From assembly GCA_964620345.1 (NCBI GenBank), contig CAZUHK010000080.1, positions 1-13,475 on the forward strand: 13,475 nucleotides of DNA, written 5' to 3'. Source of the stretch: CAZUHK01 sp964620345 (GTDB lineage Bacteria; Planctomycetota; Phycisphaerae; Phycisphaerales; Zrk34). Positions 1 through 5,650 of the stretch are shown here, in pieces. Every line of letters starts with the position of its first letter. Position 1 is the first letter of the stretch. Below the pieces are notes generated by a model, which did not search any database, was not told the origin of the DNA, and saw nothing but the letters and a program-made list of their open reading frames with translations. The position numbers and the translations under genes were made by a program.

Positions 1-277
1 TGCACCACGCGGCGATCCGGCAGCCCAGGGCCAGGCCCACGCGGATGCTCATCGCCACCGCCTGCCGGTTCATCGTCGGCAGCACGCCGGGCATGCCGAT
101 CACGATCGGGTCGATCAGCTCATTGGGCCCGGCGTCGTAGTTTTCGGGGTGCGCGACGTTGGGCGCGGCGGTCCACATTTTCGTGCGCGTGGCGAGTTCG
201 ACGTGGATCTCCAGGCCGACCTTCAGCCGCGTTTGCAGGCCCGCGATTTCGATGGTGGGGGGGGCGGTCGTGGTCAT
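1..277 (-). CDS. gatB: GatB N-terminus, Asp-tRNA(Asn)/Glu-tRNA(Gln) amidotransferase subunit B (partial)
   Basis: Translating the minus strand from the ATG at 277 gives a protein that starts MTTTAPPTIEIAGLQ. It continues with GLEIHVELATRTKMWTAAPN, then a PxxxxxxIVIGMPGVLPTMN stretch and a VAMSIRVGLALGC stretch. This is the conserved start of GatB (GLEvHveL..ksKmf, then ..pGvLPvlNk.AV..a...glAL). GatB binds the mischarged Glu-tRNA(Gln) or Asp-tRNA(Asn) and its kinase site activates the side-chain carboxyl. Ammonia comes from the GatA amidase, giving Gln-tRNA or Asn-tRNA in the cytoplasm. Only about 92 of roughly 480 codons are present, and the rest lies beyond base 1. The ATG at 286-288 (minus) is out of frame, so 277 is the start. 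A TACAAT hexamer lies 9 nt upstream and no Shine-Dalgarno sequence is seen. Confidence 0.93.
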   Translation of the reverse strand, partial: MTTTAPPTIEIAGLQTRLKVGLEIHVELATRTKMWTAAPNVAHPENYDAGPNELIDPIVIGMPGVLPTMNRQAVAMSIRVGLALGCRIAAWC

Positions 278-286
278 GGCCGGGGC

Positions 287-292
287 ATTGTA
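287..292 (-). promoter_or_regulatory. Candidate -10 box (TACAAT) of gatB
   Basis: The minus strand reads TTACAAT followed by 9 nt and then the gatB ATG at 277. TACAAT differs from the sigma-70 -10 consensus TATAAT at one base. The spacing would start transcription within 2-3 nt of the ATG, giving a very short leader. No convincing -35 is visible. The same hexamer precedes two other starts in the window. Confidence 0.45.
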
Positions 293-308
293 ACGGGGTG
301 GCGCGCGG

Positions 309-350
309 ATGCCCGGGGGCCTGAAGATGCCCGGCCGCGGGTGGCGGAAG
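309..350. repeat. Partial REP-like copies outside palindrome A
   Basis: ATGCCCGG occurs at 309, 327 and 351. The 18-nt string at 323-340 (GAAGATGCCCGGCCGCGG) is repeated exactly at 347-364, where it forms the left arm of palindrome A. The copy at 323 has no matching right arm and looks like a truncated unit. The copy at 309 is shorter still. These are best read as half-copies left by duplication of, or slippage within, the palindromic element. Confidence 0.6.
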
Positions 351-352
351 AT

Positions 353-380
353 GCCCGGCCGCGGCGGCGGCCGGGCTTTA
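353..380 (+). repeat. REP-like palindrome A (outer, 5' flank)
   Basis: The left arm GCCCGGCCGC (353-362), loop GGCG and right arm GCGGCCGGGC (367-376) form a perfect 10-bp stem, followed by TTTA at 377-380. In the opposite orientation this reads TAAA then the hairpin. That matches the architecture of REP elements, in which a conserved tetranucleotide sits at the 5' foot of the hairpin. The 28-nt unit is identical to palindrome D in inverted orientation. It faces palindrome B across a 49-nt gap, with the TTTA/TAAA tags on the inner sides. Confidence 0.8.
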
Positions 381-421
381 GGGGGAGATTCTTTGTGTTC
401 GAGTGCCATCGGTATGTCACT

Positions 422-449
422 TAAAGCCCGGCGGCCGCTGCCGCCGGGC
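422..449 (-). repeat. REP-like palindrome B (inner, 5' flank)
   Basis: TAAA at 422-425 precedes the stem GCCCGGCGGC (426-435), loop CGCT and GCCGCCGGGC (440-449), a perfect 10-bp stem. It is inverted relative to palindrome A. Apart from one loop base it is the inverted copy of palindrome C on the other side of the gene. It ends 12 nt before the TACAAT box of the HUH gene, so any -35 contact for that gene would fall in this hairpin. The element could therefore affect that gene's own expression (inference). Confidence 0.8.
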
Positions 450-461
450 AACGGCGCCGGT

Positions 462-467
462 TACAAT
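462..467 (+). promoter_or_regulatory. Candidate -10 box (TACAAT) of the HUH gene
   Basis: TTACAAT is followed by 6 nt (CTGCTC) and then the ATG at 474. With a usual 6-7 nt from -10 box to transcription start, the mRNA would begin at or next to the start codon, making it leaderless. No Shine-Dalgarno sequence is present. This is the main argument for the start at 474 rather than the upstream in-frame ATGs at 309 or 414, which would translate through the palindromes. Confidence 0.5.
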
Positions 468-473
468 CTGCTC

Positions 474-1088
474 ATGCCCGCCGGCCCCAACCCCAACGCG
501 TGGCACAACGGGTATCATGCGGTGGGCAGCACGCACGGCACCTGGATCCGCGGCGATCCGCGCGGCTTTCGCACCTATCACCACAACCAGCACGTCGAAG
601 GCGACTACCGCAACCCCCCGCCACCGGGCGTGTTCGCGCCGCTGTTCGAATACGCCAAGAGCAAGCTCAAGCACCCGCCGGTGAAGCTGTCGGTCCCGCA
701 GCGCCGCGTCATCTGCCGCGCGATGATCGCACGCTTTGAGCGCGAGGGCGTCGACGTGGTGGCGCTGGCGGTGTGCGAAAACCATTTCCATCTGCTGGCC
801 CGATTTCCATCGATGTCCGCCGCGCAGCAGGCGCGGCTGAGCAAGGTGATCCTGCAGGACGGCCGCGACCCGGCGCCGCGGCACTACCTGGCGCTGGCGC
901 GCAAAGAGGCGTCGTACGAACTCAAGGCCGCGGACCTGATGCCCGGCGGGCCGGTGTGGGCTGCGCGGCCGAAGATGGACCCGGTGCGCGATCGGCCGCA
1001 CCACGCGAACGTGGGGCAGTACGTGCGCGACCACGTCAAGCAGGCCGCGGCGGTGTATCACGTGGAAGAGGGGTTCCTGTTTGATTGA
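474..1088 (+). CDS. HUH-motif REP-associated transposase-like protein (RAYT / Y1_Tnp-like)
   Basis: A 204-aa protein. Residues 20-52 read THGTWIRGDPRGF...HVEGDY..PPPPG. Residues 69-85 read PVKLSVPQRRVICRAMI, and 96-110 read VALAVCENHFHLLAR. H104-F-H106 fits the metal-binding HUH motif of IS200/REP-type Y1 nucleases (compare the usual NHxHLL). Y183 in the helix-like QYVRDHVKQ segment is the best candidate for the nucleophilic tyrosine, with Y148 as an alternative. Such enzymes nick single-stranded hairpin DNA and form a 5'-phosphotyrosine link. The gene sits between two inverted palindrome pairs, the arrangement expected for a domesticated RAYT and its REP substrates. I recall similar proteins as multicopy in planctomycetes, usually annotated hypothetical. 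The start at 474 is favoured by the TACAAT box and because upstream in-frame sequence is palindrome-encoded and low-complexity. Family assignment is good; enzymatic activity is inferred. Confidence 0.72.
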   Translation: MPAGPNPNAWHNGYHAVGSTHGTWIRGDPRGFRTYHHNQHVEGDYRNPPPPGVFAPLFEYAKSKLKHPPVKLSVPQRRVICRAMIARFEREGVDVVALAVCENHFHLLARFPSMSAAQQARLSKVILQDGRDPAPRHYLALARKEASYELKAADLMPGGPVWAARPKMDPVRDRPHHANVGQYVRDHVKQAAAVYHVEEGFLFD

Positions 1089-1097
1089 GCGTGGCGG

Positions 1098-1110
1098 GTG
1101 CCCGGCGGCG
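1098..1110. repeat. Partial REP-like copy before palindrome C
   Basis: GTGCCCGGCGGCG at 1098-1110 is repeated exactly at 1112-1124, where it begins palindrome C. Like the half-copies before palindrome A, it lacks a right arm. Both sets lie immediately left of an intact plus-oriented palindrome. Confidence 0.5.
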
Positions 1111-1113
1111 CGT

Positions 1114-1141
1114 GCCCGGCGGCGGCGGCCGCCGGGCTTTA
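1114..1141 (+). repeat. REP-like palindrome C (inner, 3' flank)
   Basis: GCCCGGCGGC (1114-1123), loop GGCG and GCCGCCGGGC (1128-1137) form a perfect 10-bp stem followed by TTTA (1138-1141). It is the inverted counterpart of palindrome B with one loop difference. It starts 25 nt after the HUH stop codon. The hairpin could act as an mRNA 3' stabiliser or weak terminator, but no U-tract follows. Confidence 0.8.
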
Positions 1142-1156
1142 GGGTTGGCGTCCGGG

Positions 1157-1184
1157 TAAAGCCCGGCCGCCGCCGCGGCCGGGC
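1157..1184 (-). repeat. REP-like palindrome D (outer, 3' flank)
   Basis: TAAA (1157-1160) precedes GCCCGGCCGC (1161-1170), loop CGCC and GCGGCCGGGC (1175-1184). Its reverse complement equals palindrome A over all 28 nt, TTTA included. With C it forms a head-to-head pair separated by 23 nt, so the 3' flank repeats the 5' flank in reverse. Together they would bound a unit of about 830 bp. Confidence 0.8.
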
Positions 1185-1326
1185 CATCACGTGCGCCGCG
1201 TCGTCCAGCGCGTTCAGCGCGACCAGCGCGTTCAGCATCACACCGCGCCCTTGACACGGGCGGGGCGTTGGCTTCAGCTTACCGCTTCACATCGGCTCGG
1301 GAGCCGCACATCTTTGGAGGCGTTTC
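1185..1326. other. Leader region of the symporter operon
   Basis: No gene is seen here. A 14-nt direct repeat, CCAGCGCGTTCAGC, occurs at 1205-1218 and 1223-1236 (period 18). TTGACA at 1251-1256 is an exact -35 hexamer, but the bases about 17 nt downstream (around 1274-1284) hold only a poor -10, so a promoter is possible but unproven. GGAGG at 1316-1320 is a strong ribosome binding site 6 nt before the ATG at 1327. Confidence 0.4.
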
Positions 1327-1620
1327 ATGGACGGTTCATCGTCGCAGCAGCGGCGTGCGCGCGAGTATTGGCGGGCCAACCGCCGGCTCATCGCGGTGCT
1401 GCTGGTCATCTGGGCGGTCGTGAGCTTCGGCTGCTCCATCCTGTTCGTCGAGCAGCTCAACCGGTTCACGATCGGCTCGCTGCCGTTGGGCTTCTGGTTC
1501 GCCCAGCAGGGGTCGATCTACGTGTTCATTGTGTTGATCTTCGTGTATGCGATCGGGATGGACCGGCTGGACCGCAAGTATCACATGCGCGCGGGCCGAC
1601 AGGAGCCGGACGATGGCTGA
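1327..1620 (+). CDS. DUF4212 small subunit of a sodium:solute symporter
   Basis: A 97-aa protein. A charged N-terminus with RRAREYWRANRRL (residues 9-21) precedes a first membrane helix at about 21-43 (LIAVLLVIWAVVSFGCSIL). A central loop with GSLPLGFWFAQQGSIYVF leads into a second helix at about 62-80, ending in DRLDRKYH. This is the DUF4212 / small-subunit family that is nearly always encoded just upstream of VC_2705-type sodium:solute symporters, as here. It is thought to be an accessory membrane subunit; the transported substrate is unknown. The start is fixed by GGAGG at 1316-1320, 6 nt upstream. Its stop overlaps the next start (ATGGCTGA, 1613-1620), so translation is coupled. Confidence 0.9.
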   Translation: MDGSSSQQRRAREYWRANRRLIAVLLVIWAVVSFGCSILFVEQLNRFTIGSLPLGFWFAQQGSIYVFIVLIFVYAIGMDRLDRKYHMRAGRQEPDDG

Positions 1621-3448
1621 GTGGATCACGATGCTGCTGGCCGATGCCCGTCCGGGCCCCGAGGCGCCGCTGGACGTTCCCGATGCGACGACCACCTGGA
1701 CCTTTGTGTTCGTCGCGATCACGTTCATGCTTTATCTGTACATCGGCTGGCGCTCGCGGGTGAAAGAGAGCGCCGGATTCTACGTGGCGGGTCAGGGGGT
1801 GCCGGCCATCGCCAACGGCGCGGCGACCGCCGCCGACTGGATGAGCGCCGCCAGCTTCATCTCCATGGCCGGGCTGATCAGCTTCATGGGGTCCGACGGG
1901 TCGGTGTACCTCATGGGCTGGACCGGCGGGTACGTGCTGCTGGCCCCGTACCTGCGCAAGTTCGGCAAGTACACCGTGCCCGACTTTGTCGGCGATCGCT
2001 ATGACTCGGGCACCGCCCGCGTCGTCGCGGCGATCTGCGCCATCTTCGTCAGCTTCACCTACGTCGCCGGTCAGATGCGCGGCGTGGGCATCGTCTTCAG
2101 CCGATTCCTCGAGATCGACATCTGGCACGGCGTGGTCGTGGGCATGGTGATCGTCGCCTTCTTCGCCGTGCTGGGCGGGATGAAGGGCATCACCTGGACG
2201 CAGGTCGTCCAGTACTTCGTGCTGATCTTCGCGTTCCTCATCCCCTCGATCGCCATCGCCAGGATGCTCACCGGCAATCCCTTCCCGCAGGGCGCGTTCA
2301 CCTTCAGCGACATCTCGATCAAGCTCGACCAGATCCACGCCGACCTGGGCTTCGCCCAATACACCAAACCCTTTACCCATCTGAATCAGCTCAACGTCTT
2401 CTGCCTGACCGCGGCGCTGATGCTGGGCACCGCGGGCCTGCCCCACGTCATCGTGCGGTTCTATACCGTCCGCAGTGTCCGCGCGGCGCGGTACTCGGCG
2501 TTCTGGGCGCTGCTTTTCATCGGCATCCTCTACACCACCGCCCCGGCGCTGGCGATGTTCGCCCGGACCAACCTGATCGAATCCATCCACGGCCGGCCGG
2601 TCCAACAGGTCCAACAGCTCAACTGGGTGCGGAGCTGGCAGGAGACCGGCCTGGCGCAGTTCACCGACAAGAACGGCGACGGCGTGCTGACCATGGGCCC
2701 CGGCGATGCGTTTCTCAAAGACAGCGCCGGCAAGCCGGACTTCGACCGACCCCACCCCGACACCGCCAACGAGGTGTATCTGGATCGCGACATCGTCGTA
2801 GTCTCCTCGCCGGAGGTCGCGGCCCTGGCGCCGTGGGTGATCGCCCTGGTCGCCGCCGGCGGGCTGGCCGCGGCGCTGTCCACCGCGGCGGGGCTGCTGC
2901 TGGTCATCTCCTCGTCCATCGCGCACGATCTGTACATCCACTTCATCGACCCCGACGCCACCGAGGCGCGGCGCGTGATGATCGGCCGGCTGATGATCCT
3001 GGGCGCGATCGTGATCGCCGGCTACTTCGGCGTGAACCCGCCGGGCTTCGTCGGCGAGGTGGTGGCGTTCGCGTTCGGTCTGGCGGCCGCCAGCTTCTTC
3101 CCGGTCATCCTGCTGGGCATCTTCGACGGCCGGACCAACCGCCAGGGCGCCGTGGCCGGCATGCTCTCGGGCCTGGGGTTCACCGGGCTGTACATCCTGG
3201 GCAACACGGCGCACAAGATCCTGCCGGGCGTCAGCGAGCCGTGGTTCGGGCCGTGGTGCTTTGGCATCAGCCCCCAGGGCATCGGCACGGTGGGCTGCCT
3301 GATCAATTTCATCGTGACGATCGGGGTCAGCCGTCTGACGCCCCCGCCGTCGCAGGCCGTGCAGGAACTGGTCGCGCAAGTCCGCCTGCCCACCGGCCAG
3401 CGTGAACCCGAGGCGCGTTTCGACGAGGACGACGCCGAGGCCGACTGA
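1613..3448 (+). CDS. Sodium:solute symporter large subunit (VC_2705 subfamily)
   Basis: A 611-aa polytopic inner-membrane protein of the SSS family (acetate/solute:Na+ symporters, LeuT fold). Family hallmarks are AGQGVPAIANGAATAADWMS (59-78), the ITWTQVVQYFVLIFAFLIP helix (193-211), GTAGLPHVIVRFYTV (272-286) and GGLAAALSTAAGLLLVISSS (416-435). About 13 membrane helices are expected. Between helices near 310 and 405 is a long extramembrane loop containing DKNGDGVLT (352-360), which looks like an EF-hand calcium loop. Inserts of this kind occur in the subfamily as far as I recall. The acidic tail (ARFDEDDAEAD) is probably cytoplasmic. The start at 1613 overlaps the DUF4212 stop by 8 nt. The pairing identifies the subfamily, but the substrate (acetate or another organic anion) cannot be told from sequence. 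Confidence 0.92.
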   Translation: MAEWITMLLADARPGPEAPLDVPDATTTWTFVFVAITFMLYLYIGWRSRVKESAGFYVAGQGVPAIANGAATAADWMSAASFISMAGLISFMGSDGSVYLMGWTGGYVLLAPYLRKFGKYTVPDFVGDRYDSGTARVVAAICAIFVSFTYVAGQMRGVGIVFSRFLEIDIWHGVVVGMVIVAFFAVLGGMKGITWTQVVQYFVLIFAFLIPSIAIARMLTGNPFPQGAFTFSDISIKLDQIHADLGFAQYTKPFTHLNQLNVFCLTAALMLGTAGLPHVIVRFYTVRSVRAARYSAFWALLFIGILYTTAPALAMFARTNLIESIHGRPVQQVQQLNWVRSWQETGLAQFTDKNGDGVLTMGPGDAFLKDSAGKPDFDRPHPDTANEVYLDRDIVVVSSPEVAALAPWVIALVAAGGLAAALSTAAGLLLVISSSIAHDLYIHFIDPDATEARRVMIGRLMILGAIVIAGYFGVNPPGFVGEVVAFAFGLAAASFFPVILLGIFDGRTNRQGAVAGMLSGLGFTGLYILGNTAHKILPGVSEPWFGPWCFGISPQGIGTVGCLINFIVTIGVSRLTPPPSQAVQELVAQVRLPTGQREPEARFDEDDAEAD

Positions 3449-3457
3449 CCGCCGGCT

Positions 3458-3486
3458 TTGACCGCCGCGCGCCGGTGGTTAAGAAT
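3458..3486 (+). promoter_or_regulatory. Candidate promoter of the epimerase-lpxI-hic genes
   Basis: TTGACC at 3458-3463 (five of six bases of the -35 consensus) is followed after 16 nt by TAAGAAT at 3480-3486, a TANNNT-like -10. Transcription would start near 3493, about 44 nt before the ATG at 3537. An imperfect inverted repeat, TTAAGAATC (3479-3487) with GATTCTCAA (3509-3517), covers the -10 and early leader. It could be an operator or leader hairpin (inference). Confidence 0.4.
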
Positions 3487-3536
3487 CAGGTCATGCAGGC
3501 ACGTTCCCGATTCTCAACCGGACGGTCGGTGGCGCG

Positions 3537-4558
3537 ATGAACAACGAGGTTCTGGTCACCGGTGGGGCGGGGTTCATCGGCTCACACCTGGTGCGGCGGC
3601 TGGTCGACGCCGGCCAGGCCGTGCGCGTGCTCGAGCCGCCCGCGGCCGATGTGTCGCACCTGCCGACCGACCGCGTGCGTATCGTCCGCGGGACGTGCGC
3701 AGCGGCACCGACGTGGCCCGGGCGGTCCGGGGCGTCGAGCGGGTCTACCACCTCGCGGCCAACCCGAACCTGTGGGCCCGCCGCGCCGCGGCGTTCGATG
3801 AGATCAACCACCGCGGCGCGGTCAACGTCATCACCGCGTCGCTGGCCGCGGGCGTCGAGCGGCTGGTTCACGTGTCGAGCGAGTCGATCCTCGCCCAGCG
3901 CGATCGCGCGGCGGTGATCACCGAAGACACGCCCACCCGGTACGAGGACATGCCCGGGCCTTACAGCCGCAGCAAGTGGCTGGCCGAGCGTGCGGCGTGG
4001 TCGGCGATCGCGCGGGGCGCGCCGGTGACCATCGCCAGCCCCACCGTGCCGATCGGCCCCGGCGACCACCGCCGCACGCCGATGACGCGGCTGATCGGCG
4101 ACTTCGCCGCCGGGCGGATCAAGGCCCGGCTCGACGCGGACCTGGCGCTGATCGACGTGCGCGACGCCGCGGCCGGCATCCACGCCGCGGCCGAGCGGGG
4201 CCAACCGGGCAAGCGCTACCTGCTGGCCGCGGAGAACTGGACCGTCGCCCGCCTGTTCGACGAGCTGGCGCCGCTCACCGGCCGGCCGGCGCCGCGCTTC
4301 ACCGTGCCCTACTGGCTGGCGCTGGGCTTCGCGTTCGGCGAACAGTGGTACTGTCGGACGTTCAACGGCCGGGTGCCGATGGCCACGGTCGCGGGCGTGC
4401 GACTGGCGCGGCGCTCGCTTCGCTTCGACGCCAGCGCCACCTGGGCCCAGCTCCAACTGCAGCCGCGCCCCGTGCGCCGTGCGCTGGCCCAGGCCGTCGC
4501 GTGGCTGGCCGAGCAGGGCCGCATCGCAGTGCCCCAACCGGAGCCGGCGGATGAGTGA
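3537..4558 (+). pseudogene. HpnA-like NAD-dependent epimerase/dehydratase, single-base frameshift
   Basis: An extended SDR enzyme of about 340 aa read in two frames. The first frame, from ATG 3537, gives MNNEVLVTGGAGFIGSHLV (Rossmann TGxxGxxG) up to RVRIVRG. The correct continuation DVRSGTDVARAVRGVERVYH lies in the next frame. Restoring one G to the GGG run at 3690-3692 rejoins them. Downstream are HLAANPNLWARR, the serine region HVSSES, catalytic YSRSK (3961-3975), then PIGPGDHRRTP, LIDVRDAAAGIHAA, KRYLLAAENWT and APRFTVPYWLALG. These resemble hopanoid-associated sugar epimerase HpnA and dihydroflavonol-reductase-like SDRs. The substrate is probably a nucleotide sugar or small ketone, and true HpnA function is not shown. 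The region after the break is free of stops and conserved, so this is a recent lesion or a homopolymer sequencing error. It overlaps lpxI by 8 nt. Confidence 0.82.
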
Positions 4559-5459
4559 ATCGACCGACCAGCACGCATCGGCCGATCGCCCGCCGATCGG
4601 CTTGTTGGCCGCGGGCGGGCGGCTGCCGGTGGCCACGGCCGAGGGCATCCGCCGCGCCGGCCGGCGCGTCGCGTGCGTCGGGCTGCTGGGCCAGTACGAC
4701 GCGGACCTGCCGGCCCACTGCGACCGGTTCCGCCGCGCCGGGCTGATTCAACTGGGCCGATGGATCCGCCTGCTCCGCCGCGCCGGCTGCGAGGAGGCGG
4801 TGATGGTCGGCAAGGTGTTCAAGCACCGGATGTACGATCCGTTCCGCTGGTTCCGCTATATCCCGGACCTGCGTGCGGGTAAGGTATGGTTCGTCGCGAC
4901 GCGGCACGACAAGCGCCCGCAGCAGTTTCTTAATGCCATCGCCGACGAGTTCGCCGCGGACGGCATTCGCATGATCGACTCGACCCGCTACATCCCCGAG
5001 CTGCTGGCCGACGCGGGCGTGATGACCCGCACCCGCCCGATCGCGGCGCAGTTGGGCGACATCGAGTTCGCCCTGCCGATCATCCAGCGCATGGCCGAGC
5101 TGGACGTGGGCCAGGCCATCGCGGTCAAGGATCGCGACATCATCGCCGTCGAAGCGATCGAAGGCACCGATGCGATGATCGAACGCGCCGGCATCCTGTG
5201 CAAGCGCGGCCGGTGGACGCTGATCAAGGTCGCCCGGCCCGACCAGGACATGCGGTTCGACGTGCCGACGGTCGGGCCCGGGACGATCCAGACCATGCAG
5301 CGCTGCGGCGCGACGTGCCTCGCGGTCGAGGCCGGCCGAACCATCCTGCTGGACAAGCCCGGCTTCCTCGACGCCGCCGACCAGGCCGGCATCGCCGTGG
5401 TGGGGGTGAGGGTGCAGGACGGCACCGCCCCGGTCGCCATAGAATCGGGTGATAAGTGA
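4551..5459 (+). CDS. lpxI: UDP-2,3-diacylglucosamine pyrophosphatase LpxI (DUF1009)
   Basis: A 302-aa cytosolic or peripheral enzyme. LpxI hydrolyses UDP-2,3-diacylglucosamine to lipid X plus UMP, the fourth lipid A step, and replaces LpxH in many lineages. The N-terminal domain opens with IGLLAAGGRLPVATAEG (16-32) and contains EEAVMVGKV (81-89). The C-terminal catalytic domain holds AVKDRDIIAVEAIEGTDAMI (191-210), KVARPDQDMRFDVPTVG (226-242) with the conserved acidic/QD..FD segment, and LAVEAGRTILLD (257-268). Length and motifs match the family. The ATG at 4551 is chosen because it begins the homology and overlaps the epimerase stop (ATGAGTGA), which implies translational coupling. An in-frame ATG at 4479 would lie wholly inside the epimerase. 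Its TGA overlaps the hicA GTG. Confidence 0.92.
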   Translation: MSESTDQHASADRPPIGLLAAGGRLPVATAEGIRRAGRRVACVGLLGQYDADLPAHCDRFRRAGLIQLGRWIRLLRRAGCEEAVMVGKVFKHRMYDPFRWFRYIPDLRAGKVWFVATRHDKRPQQFLNAIADEFAADGIRMIDSTRYIPELLADAGVMTRTRPIAAQLGDIEFALPIIQRMAELDVGQAIAVKDRDIIAVEAIEGTDAMIERAGILCKRGRWTLIKVARPDQDMRFDVPTVGPGTIQTMQRCGATCLAVEAGRTILLDKPGFLDAADQAGIAVVGVRVQDGTAPVAIESGDK

Positions 5460-5648
5460 AGGTCCGCGAGGTGATTCGCATGATCGAAGCCGATGGCTGG
5501 CGGCTGGTCGCGACACGCTTACAGCCACCGGCAGTACAAGCATGCGAGCAAGTCGGGGCGTGTCACGATCCCCGGCAAGTTGAACGACACGCTTGCGCCC
5601 GGCACGCTCAACAGCATTTACAAACAAGCCGACCTGAAACGGAACTGA
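5456..5648 (+). pseudogene. hicA: hicA-like mRNA interferase toxin, frameshifted
   Basis: The GTG at 5456 starts MKVREVIRMIEADGWRLVATR, the N-terminus of a HicA toxin (a small dsRBD-fold ribonuclease). After the CGC codon at 5516-5518 the frame is lost. In the next frame the sequence continues SHRQYKHASKSGRV, TIPGKLNDTLAPGTLNSIYK and QADLKRN, ending at TGA 5646-5648. Intact HicAs read RGSHxxY here. In this copy the glycine codon is replaced by TTAC (5519-5522), one base too many, so the glycine is lost as well as the frame. The catalytic histidine codon of SH survives. The toxin is most likely inactive, although a sequencing error cannot be excluded. GTGA overlaps the lpxI stop, and hicB begins 2 nt after the toxin stop. 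Confidence 0.82.
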
Positions 5649-5650
5649 AG

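Noticed and set aside
353..449. Palindromes as a CRISPR array or as rho-independent terminators
   Set aside because: Units are inverted rather than direct repeats, there are only two per side with unequal gaps, no cas genes are present, and no T-run follows the stems.
309..473. N-terminal extension of the HUH protein from ATG 309 or 414
   Set aside because: It would translate palindrome A, palindrome B or both into a GRG-rich tail. The TACAAT box and family homology place the start at 474.
1205..1236. 14-nt direct repeat as an attachment site
   Set aside because: Only two adjacent copies with an 18-nt period and no integrase nearby; probably a local duplication.
417..1241. Long minus-strand open frame across the HUH gene and palindromes
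   Set aside because: Arg/His/Pro-rich composition with no family motif; it is the antisense shadow of the HUH gene in G/C-rich DNA and runs through three of the four palindromes.
1251..1284. Full sigma-70 promoter for the symporter operon
   Set aside because: TTGACA is perfect but no acceptable -10 lies 16-18 nt downstream, so only the -35 match is noted.
1526..3379. 617-codon minus-strand open frame opposite the symporter
   Set aside because: Low-complexity Asp/Gln/His/Arg translation, no start signal, and the opposite strand encodes a clear SSS transporter.
3690..3692. Programmed ribosomal frameshift in the epimerase
   Set aside because: No slippery heptamer or downstream stem of the expected type is evident, and SDR enzymes are not known to use one. 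A point deletion or read error is simpler.
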